Below, piece after piece: positions 8,179 to 17,275 of a stretch of DNA of 64,000 nucleotides. The stretch spans positions 1 to 64,000 of the forward strand of contig NZ_JARWSK010000010.1 in the NCBI RefSeq assembly GCF_031081985.1. Direction: 5' to 3'. The stretch is from Komagataeibacter xylinus. Its GTDB lineage: Bacteria > Pseudomonadota > Alphaproteobacteria > Acetobacterales > Acetobacteraceae. The stretch's first letter is position 1. Each line of letters starts with the position of its first letter. Made by a program: the position numbers and the translations under genes. The notes below the pieces were generated by a model. That model ran no database searches and was not told the DNA's origin. It saw only the letters and a program-made list of their open reading frames with translations.

Positions 8179-9362
8179 TCATCGTCCTTTTCATCGGTGT
8201 CGTTGCTGTATCCGGCAGCGGGCTGGACCACATGCACGCGCTCGCCTTCCAGCAGGTCGGCAGGCGGGTTGTCGATGATCCGGTCATCGGGGTTTATGCC
8301 CGAGAGGACCTGCGTTGCCCCATCACCCATGCGGCCTACCGTTATGTCATGGAAATGCGCGCGGCCCTGCCCATCCACAACCGCCACCTGCATGCCGTGC
8401 TCCTGAAACACCAGCGCGCCGGTGGGAATGCTCTGGTGGGCGGCCTGCTCGGGTGCGCTCAGGGTCACGGCGGCAAAGGTGCCGGGCCACAGGGCGTGGT
8501 CGGTGTTGTCGATCACGAATTCACTCACGCTGGTGCGGGTATCGGGGTCATAGCCGCCCGAGACGGTCAGGAACTTTGCCTCGAACGTGCGATCGGGGAA
8601 CTGCGGCACCCGCACGCTTGCATGCAGGCCGGGCTGGAGGATGTAGGACATGTTCTCCGGTATCGACACAAACAGCCGCATCTGGTGCGTATCGGCCACG
8701 CTGAACAGTTCGCTGGCCGCCCCCGTGGCGTTCAGGTTGCCGCCGCCTTCATGCACGTAGTCGCCTACATTGATGTCACGCTCCGTCACCACGCCATCAA
8801 ACGGGGCGACAATGACCTTGAAGCGCTCAAGGGCGGCGTAGCGGTCAAGGTTGTGGCGCGCGGCCTCAAGGTCAGCCGAGGCCGATTTCTCGTTGGCGTC
8901 CTGCACCGAGACCGACTGGCCCGATACCGCCTGTGATTTGCCCATCAGCCGCCAGCGCTGGGCTGTGACCACCGCAAGGTCGTATTTGGCCTGCGCGGAC
9001 TGAAGGTCGGCCTGCGCCTGCGCAAACTGGGCATCAAGGCCGGGGGTATTGATCTCGGCCAGGACGTCGCCCGCCGCCACGCGGGCGCCATAGTCCTTGT
9101 ACCACATATGCACGTAGCCCGAGGCCTGCGGGTAGATGGGGGCCTGGTACCATGCCTCGATCGTGCCGGGCAGGTCGAGGCTGACATGGCGGGCCTCCCT
9201 GCGTGGCGCTATGACCATGACATCGGGCACGGCGGCCTGTTCCGCATCATGGCGCAGGATGGTGGCATGGTGGATGCGCCCGGCCAGCAGGTAACCGCAC
9301 CAGCCCACAAGGATCGTGGCGCCGGCCAGCATCAGCATCTTACGGGATTCCCGGGTGGACAT
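8175..9362 (-). CDS. RND efflux periplasmic adaptor (HlyD/MFP family), system 1
   Basis: A 395-residue membrane-fusion protein with one N-terminal membrane anchor (residues about 10-28, LMLAGATILVGWCGYLLAG), a lipoyl/barrel-sandwich half-motif (PIYPQASGYVHMWYKDYGAR), an alpha-hairpin (QFAQAQADLQSAQAKYDLAV) and beta-barrel region (VIVAPFDGVVTERDINVGDY). It links the inner-membrane pump to the outer-membrane channel. It overlaps the pump stop by one base (TGATG) and the channel start by four bases, so the three genes are translationally coupled. The substrate cannot be read from the sequence. Confidence 0.9.
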   Translation of the reverse strand: MSTRESRKMLMLAGATILVGWCGYLLAGRIHHATILRHDAEQAAVPDVMVIAPRREARHVSLDLPGTIEAWYQAPIYPQASGYVHMWYKDYGARVAAGDVLAEINTPGLDAQFAQAQADLQSAQAKYDLAVVTAQRWRLMGKSQAVSGQSVSVQDANEKSASADLEAARHNLDRYAALERFKVIVAPFDGVVTERDINVGDYVHEGGGNLNATGAASELFSVADTHQMRLFVSIPENMSYILQPGLHASVRVPQFPDRTFEAKFLTVSGGYDPDTRTSVSEFVIDNTDHALWPGTFAAVTLSAPEQAAHQSIPTGALVFQEHGMQVAVVDGQGRAHFHDITVGRMGDGATQVLSGINPDDRIIDNPPADLLEGERVHVVQPAAGYSNDTDEKDDE

Positions 9363-12300
9363 CAGTTCAGTTCCTCGCGGTTGCGGGGGGCGCGGTTATG
9401 CAGGATTGCGTAAACACAGGGCACGAACAGAAGCGTGGACACGGTGGCCACCAGCAGCCCGCCAATCACGGCGCGGCCCAGCGGCGCGTTCTGCGAATTG
9501 CTCGTGGCCATGGGCACCATGCCGATCACCATGGCGAGTGCCGTCATCAGCACGGGGCGGATGCGGCCATAGCCCGCCTCGAGTGCTGCGCGCAGCGCGT
9601 CGCCATGCTCCTCGATCCGCTCCCGCGCGAAGGACACCACAAGGATGGAATTGGCAGTGGCCGTGCCCATGCACATGATTGCCCCCGTCAATGCCGGGAC
9701 AGACAGGCGCGTATGGGTCAGGAACAGCGCCCAGGCGATGCCTGCAAGGGCCGCGGGCAGGGCTGAGATGATGATGAACGGGTCCAGCCAGGACTGGAAG
9801 TTGACCACGATGAGCAGGTAGATCAGCAGCACCGACACCACCAGCCCGAACACAAGCTCGATATAGGCATGGCGCATGGTCTCGGTCTGGCCGCGCACCA
9901 CCACGGCGGCGGTGGAAGGCACCTTGTCGCGCGTCTGGTCCAGCACATGCTGCACGCCGGTGGTGACCTGCCCCAGATCCGCCCCCTCGGCGGAGACATA
10001 GATGTCGACCTCAGGCATGGAATTGAAGTGCGAGACCTGCCCCGGCGTGCCGGTGGCGCTGACATCGCTGATGCCGCCGAGCAACTGCATGTGCCGCCCC
10101 TGCGGGTCGCCATCGCCCTTGTCGACCGGAATGGTCATGAGGTTGTTGAAATGCGTTAGCTGGTCCTGCGAGACATAGACATTGAGCGGGAAGGTGATGC
10201 CTGTGGCCGGGTCGAGCCAGTATTGCGGGTCCACCGTCTGGCTGCCTGAAAGGGTCATGAGTTCGTTATTGGCAAGGTCCGCTTCAGTCATGCCGGTGGC
10301 CTGGCCGAAGGTGCGGTTGCCCTGCACGAACAGGGTCGGTGTCTTCATGGTCTGCTGGATCACGACATCAGCAGCACCCGGCACCCCGCGCAGGCGGTTT
10401 ACGAGCAGGCGGGCGTAGTCGTAATTATCGCGCAGGTCGGGGCCGGAAATCTGCACGTCGATGGGGGCAGGGGAGCCAAAGTTCAGGATCTTGGCCGTGA
10501 GGTCGGCAGGCTGGAAGGTGAACACCGTGCCGGGAAAACGCACCGAAAGGTCACGGCGCAGGATGGCGCGGTCATCCCACACCGGGGTTTCCTCATCCTT
10601 GAGCGCTATGGTGATGTCGCAGTCCTGCGTGCCGATGGTGGGCGTGGGGATGAAGGCCTGGTTATGCGCGCCTTCGGGCAGGCCGCAGTTTTCGATCATG
10701 CTTTCCACCTTGCCGGGGAACAGCGCGTTGACCCGGTCCTCCACCAGCGAGGCCTCGCGGCCCGCCACCTCGATGCGGGTGCCAAGGGGGGCACGCATGT
10801 GCATCTGCAGCGTGCCGGACTTTGTTTCAGGAAAGAAGTCGCGCCCCGCGATCAGGTACAGCCCCAGCGAGCCAACCGATACGCCAAGGAATATGGCCAC
10901 GAACCGCCCCCGCCGCGCGATGGCGCGCTCGAGCAGGGTGCCGTAGCGTTCACGAAAGGTGTTGAACCCGCGCTCGAAAGCCTGCTGGAAGCGCTCGGGC
11001 AGGCGTTTGGGGTATTGCAGGTTATGTACCTGCGGCTGGCAGTGGTGGGAATCCCCATGCCCCGCCACGCTGTGGCCGGCCAGCAGGTATTTGGCCATGG
11101 TGGGCACCAGCGTGCGCGAGAGGATGAACGACGCGATCATGGCGAAGATGATGGCCTCCGCCATGGGCATGAACAGCCAGCCCGCGACCCCGCTCAGGCC
11201 GAACAGCGGCAGCCAGACGATGCAGATGCACGTGGTGGCGACAAAGGTGGGGATGACGATCTGGTTGGCCGCATCAATGATGGCGGGTTCCAGCGTCTTG
11301 CCCATTTCAAGATGCGCGTCGATGTTCTCGATCATCACCGTGGCGTCATCGACCAGAATGCCGACCGCCAGTGCAAGCCCGCCCAGCGTCATGACATTGA
11401 TGGTCTGCCCCGCCCAGTGCAGCCCGATGATGGCGCACAATATGGCCAGCGGAATGGAGGTGGCGATGATGACCGTGGGCCGCCATGAGCCCAGGAACAG
11501 CAGCACCACCATGCCGGTCAGGAAGGCTGCGGTGAGCATCTCGCGCACCACATCAAAAATGGAATCCTTCACGAACACCGAGGCATCGCCCAGAATGCTC
11601 ACTTTGACATCGGGCGGTAGCAGTTTCTGGATGCGTGGCAGGAGCGCCTTGGCGCCTGCCACCACATCGAGCGTCGAGGCGTCGCCACTTTTCATGACCA
11701 CGATCTCGACCCCCTGCTTGCCCTTGACCAGCACAAGGTTGGTCTGCGGGTGGCCGCCACGATAGACCTCGGCCACGTCGTGCACATAGATCACGGCATT
11801 GCCCACGCGCTTGACCGGAATATCGCCCAGTTCCTTCATGGAGCGCGGAGTGGCGTTGGTCTGCACCATCCAGTCGGTGGCCGCGATTTTCTGGTCGCCC
11901 GCGGGCAGCACGATATTCTGCCCGCGCAGGGCGTTCTGCACATCCATGGCCGAGAGGTGATGCGCCTGAAGCTGCTGCTGGTTCAGCGCCACCATGACAA
12001 AACTGTCCATGCCGCCATAGGCCTGTGGCACTACCGCACCCGGTACGGTCACGAGCAGCGGCCGCACGCGGATCATGGCCAGCTTGAACAGGTCGGACGG
12101 AGTCTGTTTATCTGATGTGACCTGAAGCGTGAGCACCGGCACGGATGAGGCATCAAGGCTCATGACCATGGGCGAGGGGATGTTCTCGGGCAGCTGCTTG
12201 ATCACCGTCTGGGAAATGGCGGTGACTTCGGCCTCGGCCTTGCCAATATCGGTGCCGGGCTGGAAGTATATGTTGACGATGCCGCGCCCGTAATACGAAC

Positions 12301-12553
12301 TGCTTTCCATATGCTCAATGCCCTCGACAGTCGAGGTCACCATCAATTCGTAATTATAGATGATCCGGCCCGCGAATTCCTCAGGCAACATGCCGCCATA
12401 GGTCCAGACGACGGACACGACCGGAATGCGGATATTGGGGAACACATCCGTCGGCGTACGCCATACCGACATGATGCCAAAGACCACGATCAGGATCGAA
12501 AGCACCACAAAGGTATAGGGCCGACGTAGTGCAGTGACTACGATGGCATTCAT
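9362..12553 (-). CDS. RND efflux pump, HAE1-like, system 1
   Basis: The inner-membrane proton-driven pump, 1063 residues from the ATG at 12553 (MNAIVVTALRRPYTFVVLSI); an upstream in-frame start at 12601 adds sixteen residues without homology. It has twelve predicted helices with two large periplasmic loops, and TM4 keeps the proton-relay pair in LAVGILVDDATVMIENI. The second half has the typical LVATVSTLLFVPCVYAI close. First gene of the cassette. A paralogous pump lies at 57840-61004 with the same MNAIV..AL.RPYTF start, but with VDE in place of VDD. HAE1-like pumps commonly export drugs, solvents or organic acids; the substrate here is unknown. Confidence 0.92.
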   Translation of the reverse strand: MNAIVVTALRRPYTFVVLSILIVVFGIMSVWRTPTDVFPNIRIPVVSVVWTYGGMLPEEFAGRIIYNYELMVTSTVEGIEHMESSSYYGRGIVNIYFQPGTDIGKAEAEVTAISQTVIKQLPENIPSPMVMSLDASSVPVLTLQVTSDKQTPSDLFKLAMIRVRPLLVTVPGAVVPQAYGGMDSFVMVALNQQQLQAHHLSAMDVQNALRGQNIVLPAGDQKIAATDWMVQTNATPRSMKELGDIPVKRVGNAVIYVHDVAEVYRGGHPQTNLVLVKGKQGVEIVVMKSGDASTLDVVAGAKALLPRIQKLLPPDVKVSILGDASVFVKDSIFDVVREMLTAAFLTGMVVLLFLGSWRPTVIIATSIPLAILCAIIGLHWAGQTINVMTLGGLALAVGILVDDATVMIENIDAHLEMGKTLEPAIIDAANQIVIPTFVATTCICIVWLPLFGLSGVAGWLFMPMAEAIIFAMIASFILSRTLVPTMAKYLLAGHSVAGHGDSHHCQPQVHNLQYPKRLPERFQQAFERGFNTFRERYGTLLERAIARRGRFVAIFLGVSVGSLGLYLIAGRDFFPETKSGTLQMHMRAPLGTRIEVAGREASLVEDRVNALFPGKVESMIENCGLPEGAHNQAFIPTPTIGTQDCDITIALKDEETPVWDDRAILRRDLSVRFPGTVFTFQPADLTAKILNFGSPAPIDVQISGPDLRDNYDYARLLVNRLRGVPGAADVVIQQTMKTPTLFVQGNRTFGQATGMTEADLANNELMTLSGSQTVDPQYWLDPATGITFPLNVYVSQDQLTHFNNLMTIPVDKGDGDPQGRHMQLLGGISDVSATGTPGQVSHFNSMPEVDIYVSAEGADLGQVTTGVQHVLDQTRDKVPSTAAVVVRGQTETMRHAYIELVFGLVVSVLLIYLLIVVNFQSWLDPFIIISALPAALAGIAWALFLTHTRLSVPALTGAIMCMGTATANSILVVSFARERIEEHGDALRAALEAGYGRIRPVLMTALAMVIGMVPMATSNSQNAPLGRAVIGGLLVATVSTLLFVPCVYAILHNRAPRNREELN

Positions 12554-12983
12554 GGGATGTATAATTCCCTGTATCACGAAGAACCGCATAAGTGTAAGCA
12601 TGCGGTTTTATTGCGTTGATGGCATTCCTGACTGCCATATGTGCCCGAAAACGGCGCATGATGGCTTCATGCAGGCCGGATTGCTCCTGCGGGCAGGCGC
12701 AGGTCAGGAATATTCAGGCAGCACAGGGGGCATGACAGGGACACTCCAGCAGGATGGGTGATGGACGGACCCGCATGAATCTGCGGGCTGTGCCTGAACG
12801 ACAGATACAGCGTTTTTTTACAAAGTATGAACAGATAAGATTTAAAATAATTTTCATTACAAATCAGTATATTTTTTATTTTAAGTATTTAATGAACTGA
12901 TATTTATATTTCAATGAAATTAATTTTATTATGAAACTTTTATTGTATTGATGCGAAAGAGCATGCTGTCATGAAAACGCCGC
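12554..12983. other. Gene-free upstream region of RND system 1, with an AT-rich block
   Basis: No supported gene. The half nearest the pump presumably holds its promoter. From about 12815 to 12960 the sequence is strikingly AT-rich compared with the rest of the window, ending where the truncated IS5 copy begins. I see no convincing operator or hairpin. The AT block may be a scar of a past insertion or a xenogeneic-silencer target; neither can be decided from sequence. Confidence 0.6.
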
Positions 12984-13445
12984 TTGAAAAAAATGCGGCA
13001 CAGAGAACGCCGAAAGGATCGTGAGGCTCCTGGCCGCTCACGTGGGGGCTTTGGCACCAGGGTCTGCGTAGCCGCGGGCAGTCATGGCAGGGCACTGTCC
13101 TTCACGCTGTCACCTGGACAAGCGCACGAACTGCCGTGCGCCTACGCCCTGCCACATCCACCAATCCATGTCGTCTGCGATCGTGGGTATGCCTCACATG
13201 AATTTCGTGAAGATCTTTGGAGCCGCAGATCTCGTCCTGTCATCCCTCCAAGGAGGAATGATCCAGAAGTCGCCTGTCCCGGATGGGCTTACAGACATCG
13301 GCATCTGGTCGAAAACCTGTGGGTAAGGCTCAAGGAGTGGCGGGCTGTCGCGACCCGATACGAAAAGACAGCTGCGTCCTTTTTCTCCGTCATCCTCATC
13401 GCGGCTACAGCAGACTATATCAAGGCCTAAAAGGCCCTAGAAGCT
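12984..13445 (+). mobile_element. IS5-family remnant, 5'-truncated (3' half of transposase)
   Basis: Only the OrfB half of an IS5-family transposase remains: the readable frame 12984-13430 contains RSRGGFGTRVCVAA, the second catalytic Asp in VVCDRGYASHEF and the Glu in HLVENLWVRLKEW, and ends DYIKA. It is closely related to the fuller copy at 44733-45575 but lacks about twelve bases (the FDDL residues after YAL) and all of OrfA with the first Asp. The right end AGGCCCTAGAA (about 13438-13448) is shared with the other copy. No left end is visible, so this copy cannot move. Confidence 0.85.
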
Positions 13446-13546
13446 CCATGCGGGTCACGCTTCAAACCCCCGGCAATACTGCCGGGGGAGTGTGGAAGCA
13501 CGGGTTGGTGTTCAGTAAAATAAACTCCCGTCACCATAAAAGCGCG

Positions 13547-14524
13547 TCAGACCGGATTTTGAAAAAAATCTGGGGAAATGGCGCGTTTCAGGGCGGTAAA
13601 ATAAGAGTCTCTGAATTGTCTGCTCATGGGGGCGTCGGGAATGAACACGTCAAAGACGTGATAGGCACCGGGAACGACACAGATCTCCGTCGGCACGCCA
13701 GCGGCCATCAGGCGCCGGGCATATTCCAGATCCTCGTCCAAAAACAGGTCCAGGGACCCTACGCCGATATAGGCAGGCGGCAGGCCTGTCAGGTCCGTTG
13801 CACGAAAGGCCGCGGCATATTCTGAAATGCCTGCGCTTCCGGGCGTTTTACCAAGATAGGCGTTCCATGCGTAATGATTGGCGGAACGCGTCCAGATATA
13901 TTCGCCCAAGGCAGGCGATGGCATGAGTGTTGTTCCGGTCCGGTCATCGAGCATGGGATAAATCAGCAGTTGGAAAAGGACTTTGATTTCCGCCCGATCG
14001 CGTGCCAGCAGGGCAAGGCAGGCTGTCAGGCCGCCGCCCGCGCTATCTCCGCCAATAATCAGGCGGTTCCGGTCAATTCCAAGGTCGGTCGCATGATCAT
14101 GTGCCCATTTCAGGGCGGCATAACAATCCTCGATTGCCGCAGGGTAGGGGGCTTCTGGCGCCAGACGGTAATCAACCGAGAAAATGACCAGCCCCAGTTC
14201 GCTGGCCATCTGCCGGCAGCGTGCATCATCGACTTCCGGTGTGCCGCTTACGATCCCGCCACTATGGATATAGACCAGAGCAGGGGCATTCGGGTGAGGG
14301 GCCATGGGTCTGTAGGTTACAACCGGAACGGCCGGTGCGCCCACCGGCCCGGGCACGTGGCCTTCCTCAACCCTGACGTCAGGATATTCGGTAACCTTGA
14401 CGCTGCGGATGGCTGAAATGAATGCCCTGCGGGTCTCGTCCAGGGTCTCATCTGCAAGACCATCAAAGGAGGGCAGGACTTTCAGGGTCGCTCGAAATTC
14501 CGGTGCGACGGGATTGTGAGGCAT
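13547..14524 (-). CDS. Alpha/beta-hydrolase esterase, hormone-sensitive-lipase type
   Basis: A 325-residue alpha/beta hydrolase of the HSL (esterase family IV) group. The nucleophile serine lies in GGDSAGGG (residue about 159), the acid in the GSLDLFLDE block and the base His in GAYHVFDVF near residue 294. The oxyanion loop reads YIHSGGIV where the family normally has HGGG, a Ser-for-Gly change in a key loop. GGAG sits about ten bases before the ATG. No secretion signal is seen, so it is probably cytoplasmic. It stands alone, convergent with the IS5 remnant. The substrate, probably a short-chain ester, is unknown. Confidence 0.85.
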   Translation of the reverse strand: MPHNPVAPEFRATLKVLPSFDGLADETLDETRRAFISAIRSVKVTEYPDVRVEEGHVPGPVGAPAVPVVTYRPMAPHPNAPALVYIHSGGIVSGTPEVDDARCRQMASELGLVIFSVDYRLAPEAPYPAAIEDCYAALKWAHDHATDLGIDRNRLIIGGDSAGGGLTACLALLARDRAEIKVLFQLLIYPMLDDRTGTTLMPSPALGEYIWTRSANHYAWNAYLGKTPGSAGISEYAAAFRATDLTGLPPAYIGVGSLDLFLDEDLEYARRLMAAGVPTEICVVPGAYHVFDVFIPDAPMSRQFRDSYFTALKRAISPDFFQNPV

Positions 14525-14815
14525 GACAGGTTCTCCGCATTATCTTTTCCTTACGATAGAAGGCATCGGATCAGCAGCATCATCACGTCCAACTGATTGA
14601 ACAAAAAGTGTTATTCAGGGTATTCAGGCTTATGAATCCGGGGGTAGTGCATGCAGGCGCATTGTTTCATGCTACAATATGCTTGTATGCGTTTTTTGTA
14701 TTTATTTTTATTCACCTATATTTTATCTCATTAATCAATTAAGGTGTCTGAAATCATATATGCTAAGCACCCATCGTCACAATCACATGTAAATACCAAG
14801 CATAGGACAAATAAA

Positions 14816-15712
14816 ATGCCTATTGATCAGATGCGTAAGAACATGTCGGAAAATGCGGGCTTCATCGCGGCCCTTGACCAGAGTGGAGGGTCCACGCCGG
14901 GCGCGCTGCGGCATTACGGCATACCCGATAGCGCCTACAGCACCGATGCCCAGATGTTTGCCCTGATGCATGAAATGCGGGTCCGGGTCATTACCGCCCC
15001 GGCCTTTACGGGCAGGAAGATCCTTGCTGCCATCCTGTTCGAGCAGACCATGAACGGACTGGTCAACGATACGCCGGTCCCCACCTATCTGTGGCAGGAA
15101 AAGGGGGTTGTCCCGTTCCTTAAGGTGGACAAGGGGCTGGAGGCTGAAGCAGGTGGCGTGCAGATGATGAAGCCCATTCCCACCCTTGAAGTCATGCTGG
15201 ATCAGGCGGTCAGCAAGGGCATTTACGGCACGAAGGCGCGCTCGGTCATCCGCCTGGCCGAACGCGAGGGCGTCGCTGCCATCGTAAAGCAGCAGTTCAC
15301 CCTGGCCGAACAGATTGCAGCGCGCGGTCTTGTGCCCATCATGGAGCCTGAGGTCTTGATCAAAAGTCCGGACAAAGCAGGTGCGGAAGCCCTGCTGCAT
15401 GATGAACTGCACCGTGGGCTGGATGCGCTGCCGGGTGACTATCAGGTGATGATCAAGGTCTCGATCCCTGAAAAGGCTGATCTGTATCTTGACCTGATCA
15501 AGCACCCGCGCGTGCAGCGCGTGGTGGCGCTGTCCGGTGGGTACCCGCGTGATGAAGCCTGCCAGCGACTGGCGGCCAACCACGGCATGATCGCCAGCTT
15601 CTCGCGCGCGCTGCTTGAAGACCTGCGCTACACCATGACAGATGCGGATTTTGATGCAGCCCTTGCAAAATCCATCGACCAGATCTTCAAGGCTTCGACG
15701 CAGAAGGTCTGA
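14816..15712 (+). CDS. Fructose-bisphosphate aldolase, class I (FdaA type)
   Basis: It cleaves fructose 1,6-bisphosphate reversibly to two triose phosphates through a Schiff-base lysine. The 298-residue protein matches the short Staphylococcus-type class I aldolases almost throughout: ENAGFIAALDQSGGSTPGAL at the start, the FEQTMNG and VPFLKVDKGLEAEAGG blocks, KPIPTLEVML, PIMEPEVLI, the Schiff-base lysine in the VMIKVSIPEKADLY strand, and VALSGGYPRDEA. I chose the ATG at 14816, which has AGGAC nine bases upstream; the frame opens at 14744 but the extra 24 residues look non-coding. It is monocistronic, with a strong terminator following. In acetic acid bacteria it likely serves gluconeogenesis and the pentose-phosphate cycle. 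Confidence 0.92.
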   Translation: MPIDQMRKNMSENAGFIAALDQSGGSTPGALRHYGIPDSAYSTDAQMFALMHEMRVRVITAPAFTGRKILAAILFEQTMNGLVNDTPVPTYLWQEKGVVPFLKVDKGLEAEAGGVQMMKPIPTLEVMLDQAVSKGIYGTKARSVIRLAEREGVAAIVKQQFTLAEQIAARGLVPIMEPEVLIKSPDKAGAEALLHDELHRGLDALPGDYQVMIKVSIPEKADLYLDLIKHPRVQRVVALSGGYPRDEACQRLAANHGMIASFSRALLEDLRYTMTDADFDAALAKSIDQIFKASTQKV

Positions 15713-15738
15713 TACCCGTCCTTTTTTATCTCAGACAG

Positions 15739-15775
15739 AAAACGGCTTCCGGAATGAACCGGAAGCCGTTTTTGG
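15739..15775 (+). terminator. Strong bidirectional intrinsic terminator
   Basis: A hairpin of two perfect fourteen-base arms, AAAACGGCTTCCGG (15739-15752) and CCGGAAGCCGTTTT (15759-15772), with a six-base loop, followed by T residues on the plus strand and having A residues before it that serve the opposite strand. It lies between the aldolase stop (15712) and the convergent MFS stop (15794) and can end both transcripts. Confidence 0.92.
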
Positions 15776-15793
15776 TTCTCCTGCCATCCCGTT

Positions 15794-17275
15794 TCAGGTA
15801 GATGGACGTGTGGATGCTTTTGCGTCCTGCGGCATGGAACGCGCGCCAAGGTCGCGCAAGGGCCAGCCGGCAAGCAGGTGCGATTCAATATTTTCCAGCG
15901 AAACCCCTTTTGTTTCCGGCACGTAAAACAGCGTGATGGCGATAAACAGGGCATTCATGCCAGCAAACAGCCAGAAGGTATGGGCTTCCCCCAATGTGTC
16001 GAGCACGCTGAGGAATGTATTGCTGACCGCCCAGTTGGTTGCCCAGTTGGTAAAGGTAGAGCAGACAATGCCAAAGTCACGCCCGCGCAAGGGCTGGATT
16101 TCGGCGCACAGTGTCCAGACCAGTGGTCCGGCCCCAATGGCAAACCCCAGCACGAACACCAGCAGCGAACCGACCATGGCGATCTGGGCTGTGGTATCAT
16201 GGCCACCATATTCAACCAGGCCACCAGCCAGCAGCATGCTGCCTGTCATGATGGCGCAGCTGAGCAGCAGCAGCGGCCGGCGACCCCAGCGGTCAACCGT
16301 CACGATCGCGACGCATGTGGCAACAAGGTTGATCAGGCCGATCAGCGCCGTGGCCCAGCCTGCGGCGGATGCGCCAAAATCGGCGGCCTGAAAGACTTTG
16401 GGCGCGTAATACATCAGCACATTGATGCCGGTCAGTTGCTGCATGATCTGCAACACGATACCCAACCCGACCGAGCGGCGGAAGTTGGCGTTGTTGCGGA
16501 AAAACGAAAACCCTTCCGACCGGCCCCGGGTCAGTTCCGTGGCAATATCGGATATTTCCTGGTCCGCCTGCTGCGGGCTTGGCCGCAGGTAACGCATCAC
16601 CGTGCGGGCACGCAGCTTTTCTCCCCGCATCATGAGCCAGCGCGGGCTGTCCGGCAGGAACAGGCAGCCGATGAGGAAGACGGTCGCGGGCACTGTCATG
16701 AGTCCCAGCATCCACCGCCAGTGCGCGCCATTCGCCAGCACCCCATCGGTCACGTAGGACAGGAAGATGCCGCCCGTCATCATCAACTGGTAACACGCGA
16801 TCATCGACCCGCGCTGCGCTACCGCCGAGACTTCGGATATGTAGAGCGGCGCCGTAAAGGCCGCGATCCCCACCGCGAATCCCAGGAAAATCCGGCCGAT
16901 GATGAGAACGGCGACGGATGGGGCCAACGCGCTGACCAGGGAGCCGAGCAGAAAAAGAATGGACGATCCCAGCAATGCACGCCTGCGCCCAAAGCGGAAC
17001 GAGATTGTCCCGGCGATCAGCGAGCCCACAGCCGCCGCCGCCATCATGGAGGAGACAATCCATTCCTGCATGCGTGGCGATGCATCAAAATCCGTGCCAA
17101 TAAAGCGCAGCGCGCCCGCAATCACCCCGGTATCCAGCCCGAACATGAGACCGGCAAGGGCTGCCAGAACCCCCACCACAATGGCATGTCCCGTCGTTGG
17201 CGTGGCAGGAGAGGTGGCCTGCCCCTGTGGACCGGCATGTGTCATGGCGCGGGAAACCAGATCGTCTTCGGGCAT
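15794..17275 (-). CDS. Sugar:H+ symporter, MFS sugar-porter family
   Basis: A twelve-helix sugar porter of 493 residues. Family signatures are present: GLDTGVIAGALRF in helix 1, FGRRRALLGSS after helix 2, LPDSPRWLMMRG before the central loop, QQLTGINVLMYYAP in helix 7, DRWGRRPLLL, and the closing YVPETKGVSLE. It most resembles GalP/XylE-like proton symporters for hexoses or pentoses. The ATG at 17275 has AAAAGG eight bases upstream, better than the GTG three codons earlier. It is convergent with the aldolase and faces the pentose-phosphate operon across a 1-kb gap; sugar supply for that operon is an obvious role but not shown. Confidence 0.88.
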   Translation of the reverse strand: MPEDDLVSRAMTHAGPQGQATSPATPTTGHAIVVGVLAALAGLMFGLDTGVIAGALRFIGTDFDASPRMQEWIVSSMMAAAAVGSLIAGTISFRFGRRRALLGSSILFLLGSLVSALAPSVAVLIIGRIFLGFAVGIAAFTAPLYISEVSAVAQRGSMIACYQLMMTGGIFLSYVTDGVLANGAHWRWMLGLMTVPATVFLIGCLFLPDSPRWLMMRGEKLRARTVMRYLRPSPQQADQEISDIATELTRGRSEGFSFFRNNANFRRSVGLGIVLQIMQQLTGINVLMYYAPKVFQAADFGASAAGWATALIGLINLVATCVAIVTVDRWGRRPLLLLSCAIMTGSMLLAGGLVEYGGHDTTAQIAMVGSLLVFVLGFAIGAGPLVWTLCAEIQPLRGRDFGIVCSTFTNWATNWAVSNTFLSVLDTLGEAHTFWLFAGMNALFIAITLFYVPETKGVSLENIESHLLAGWPLRDLGARSMPQDAKASTRPST

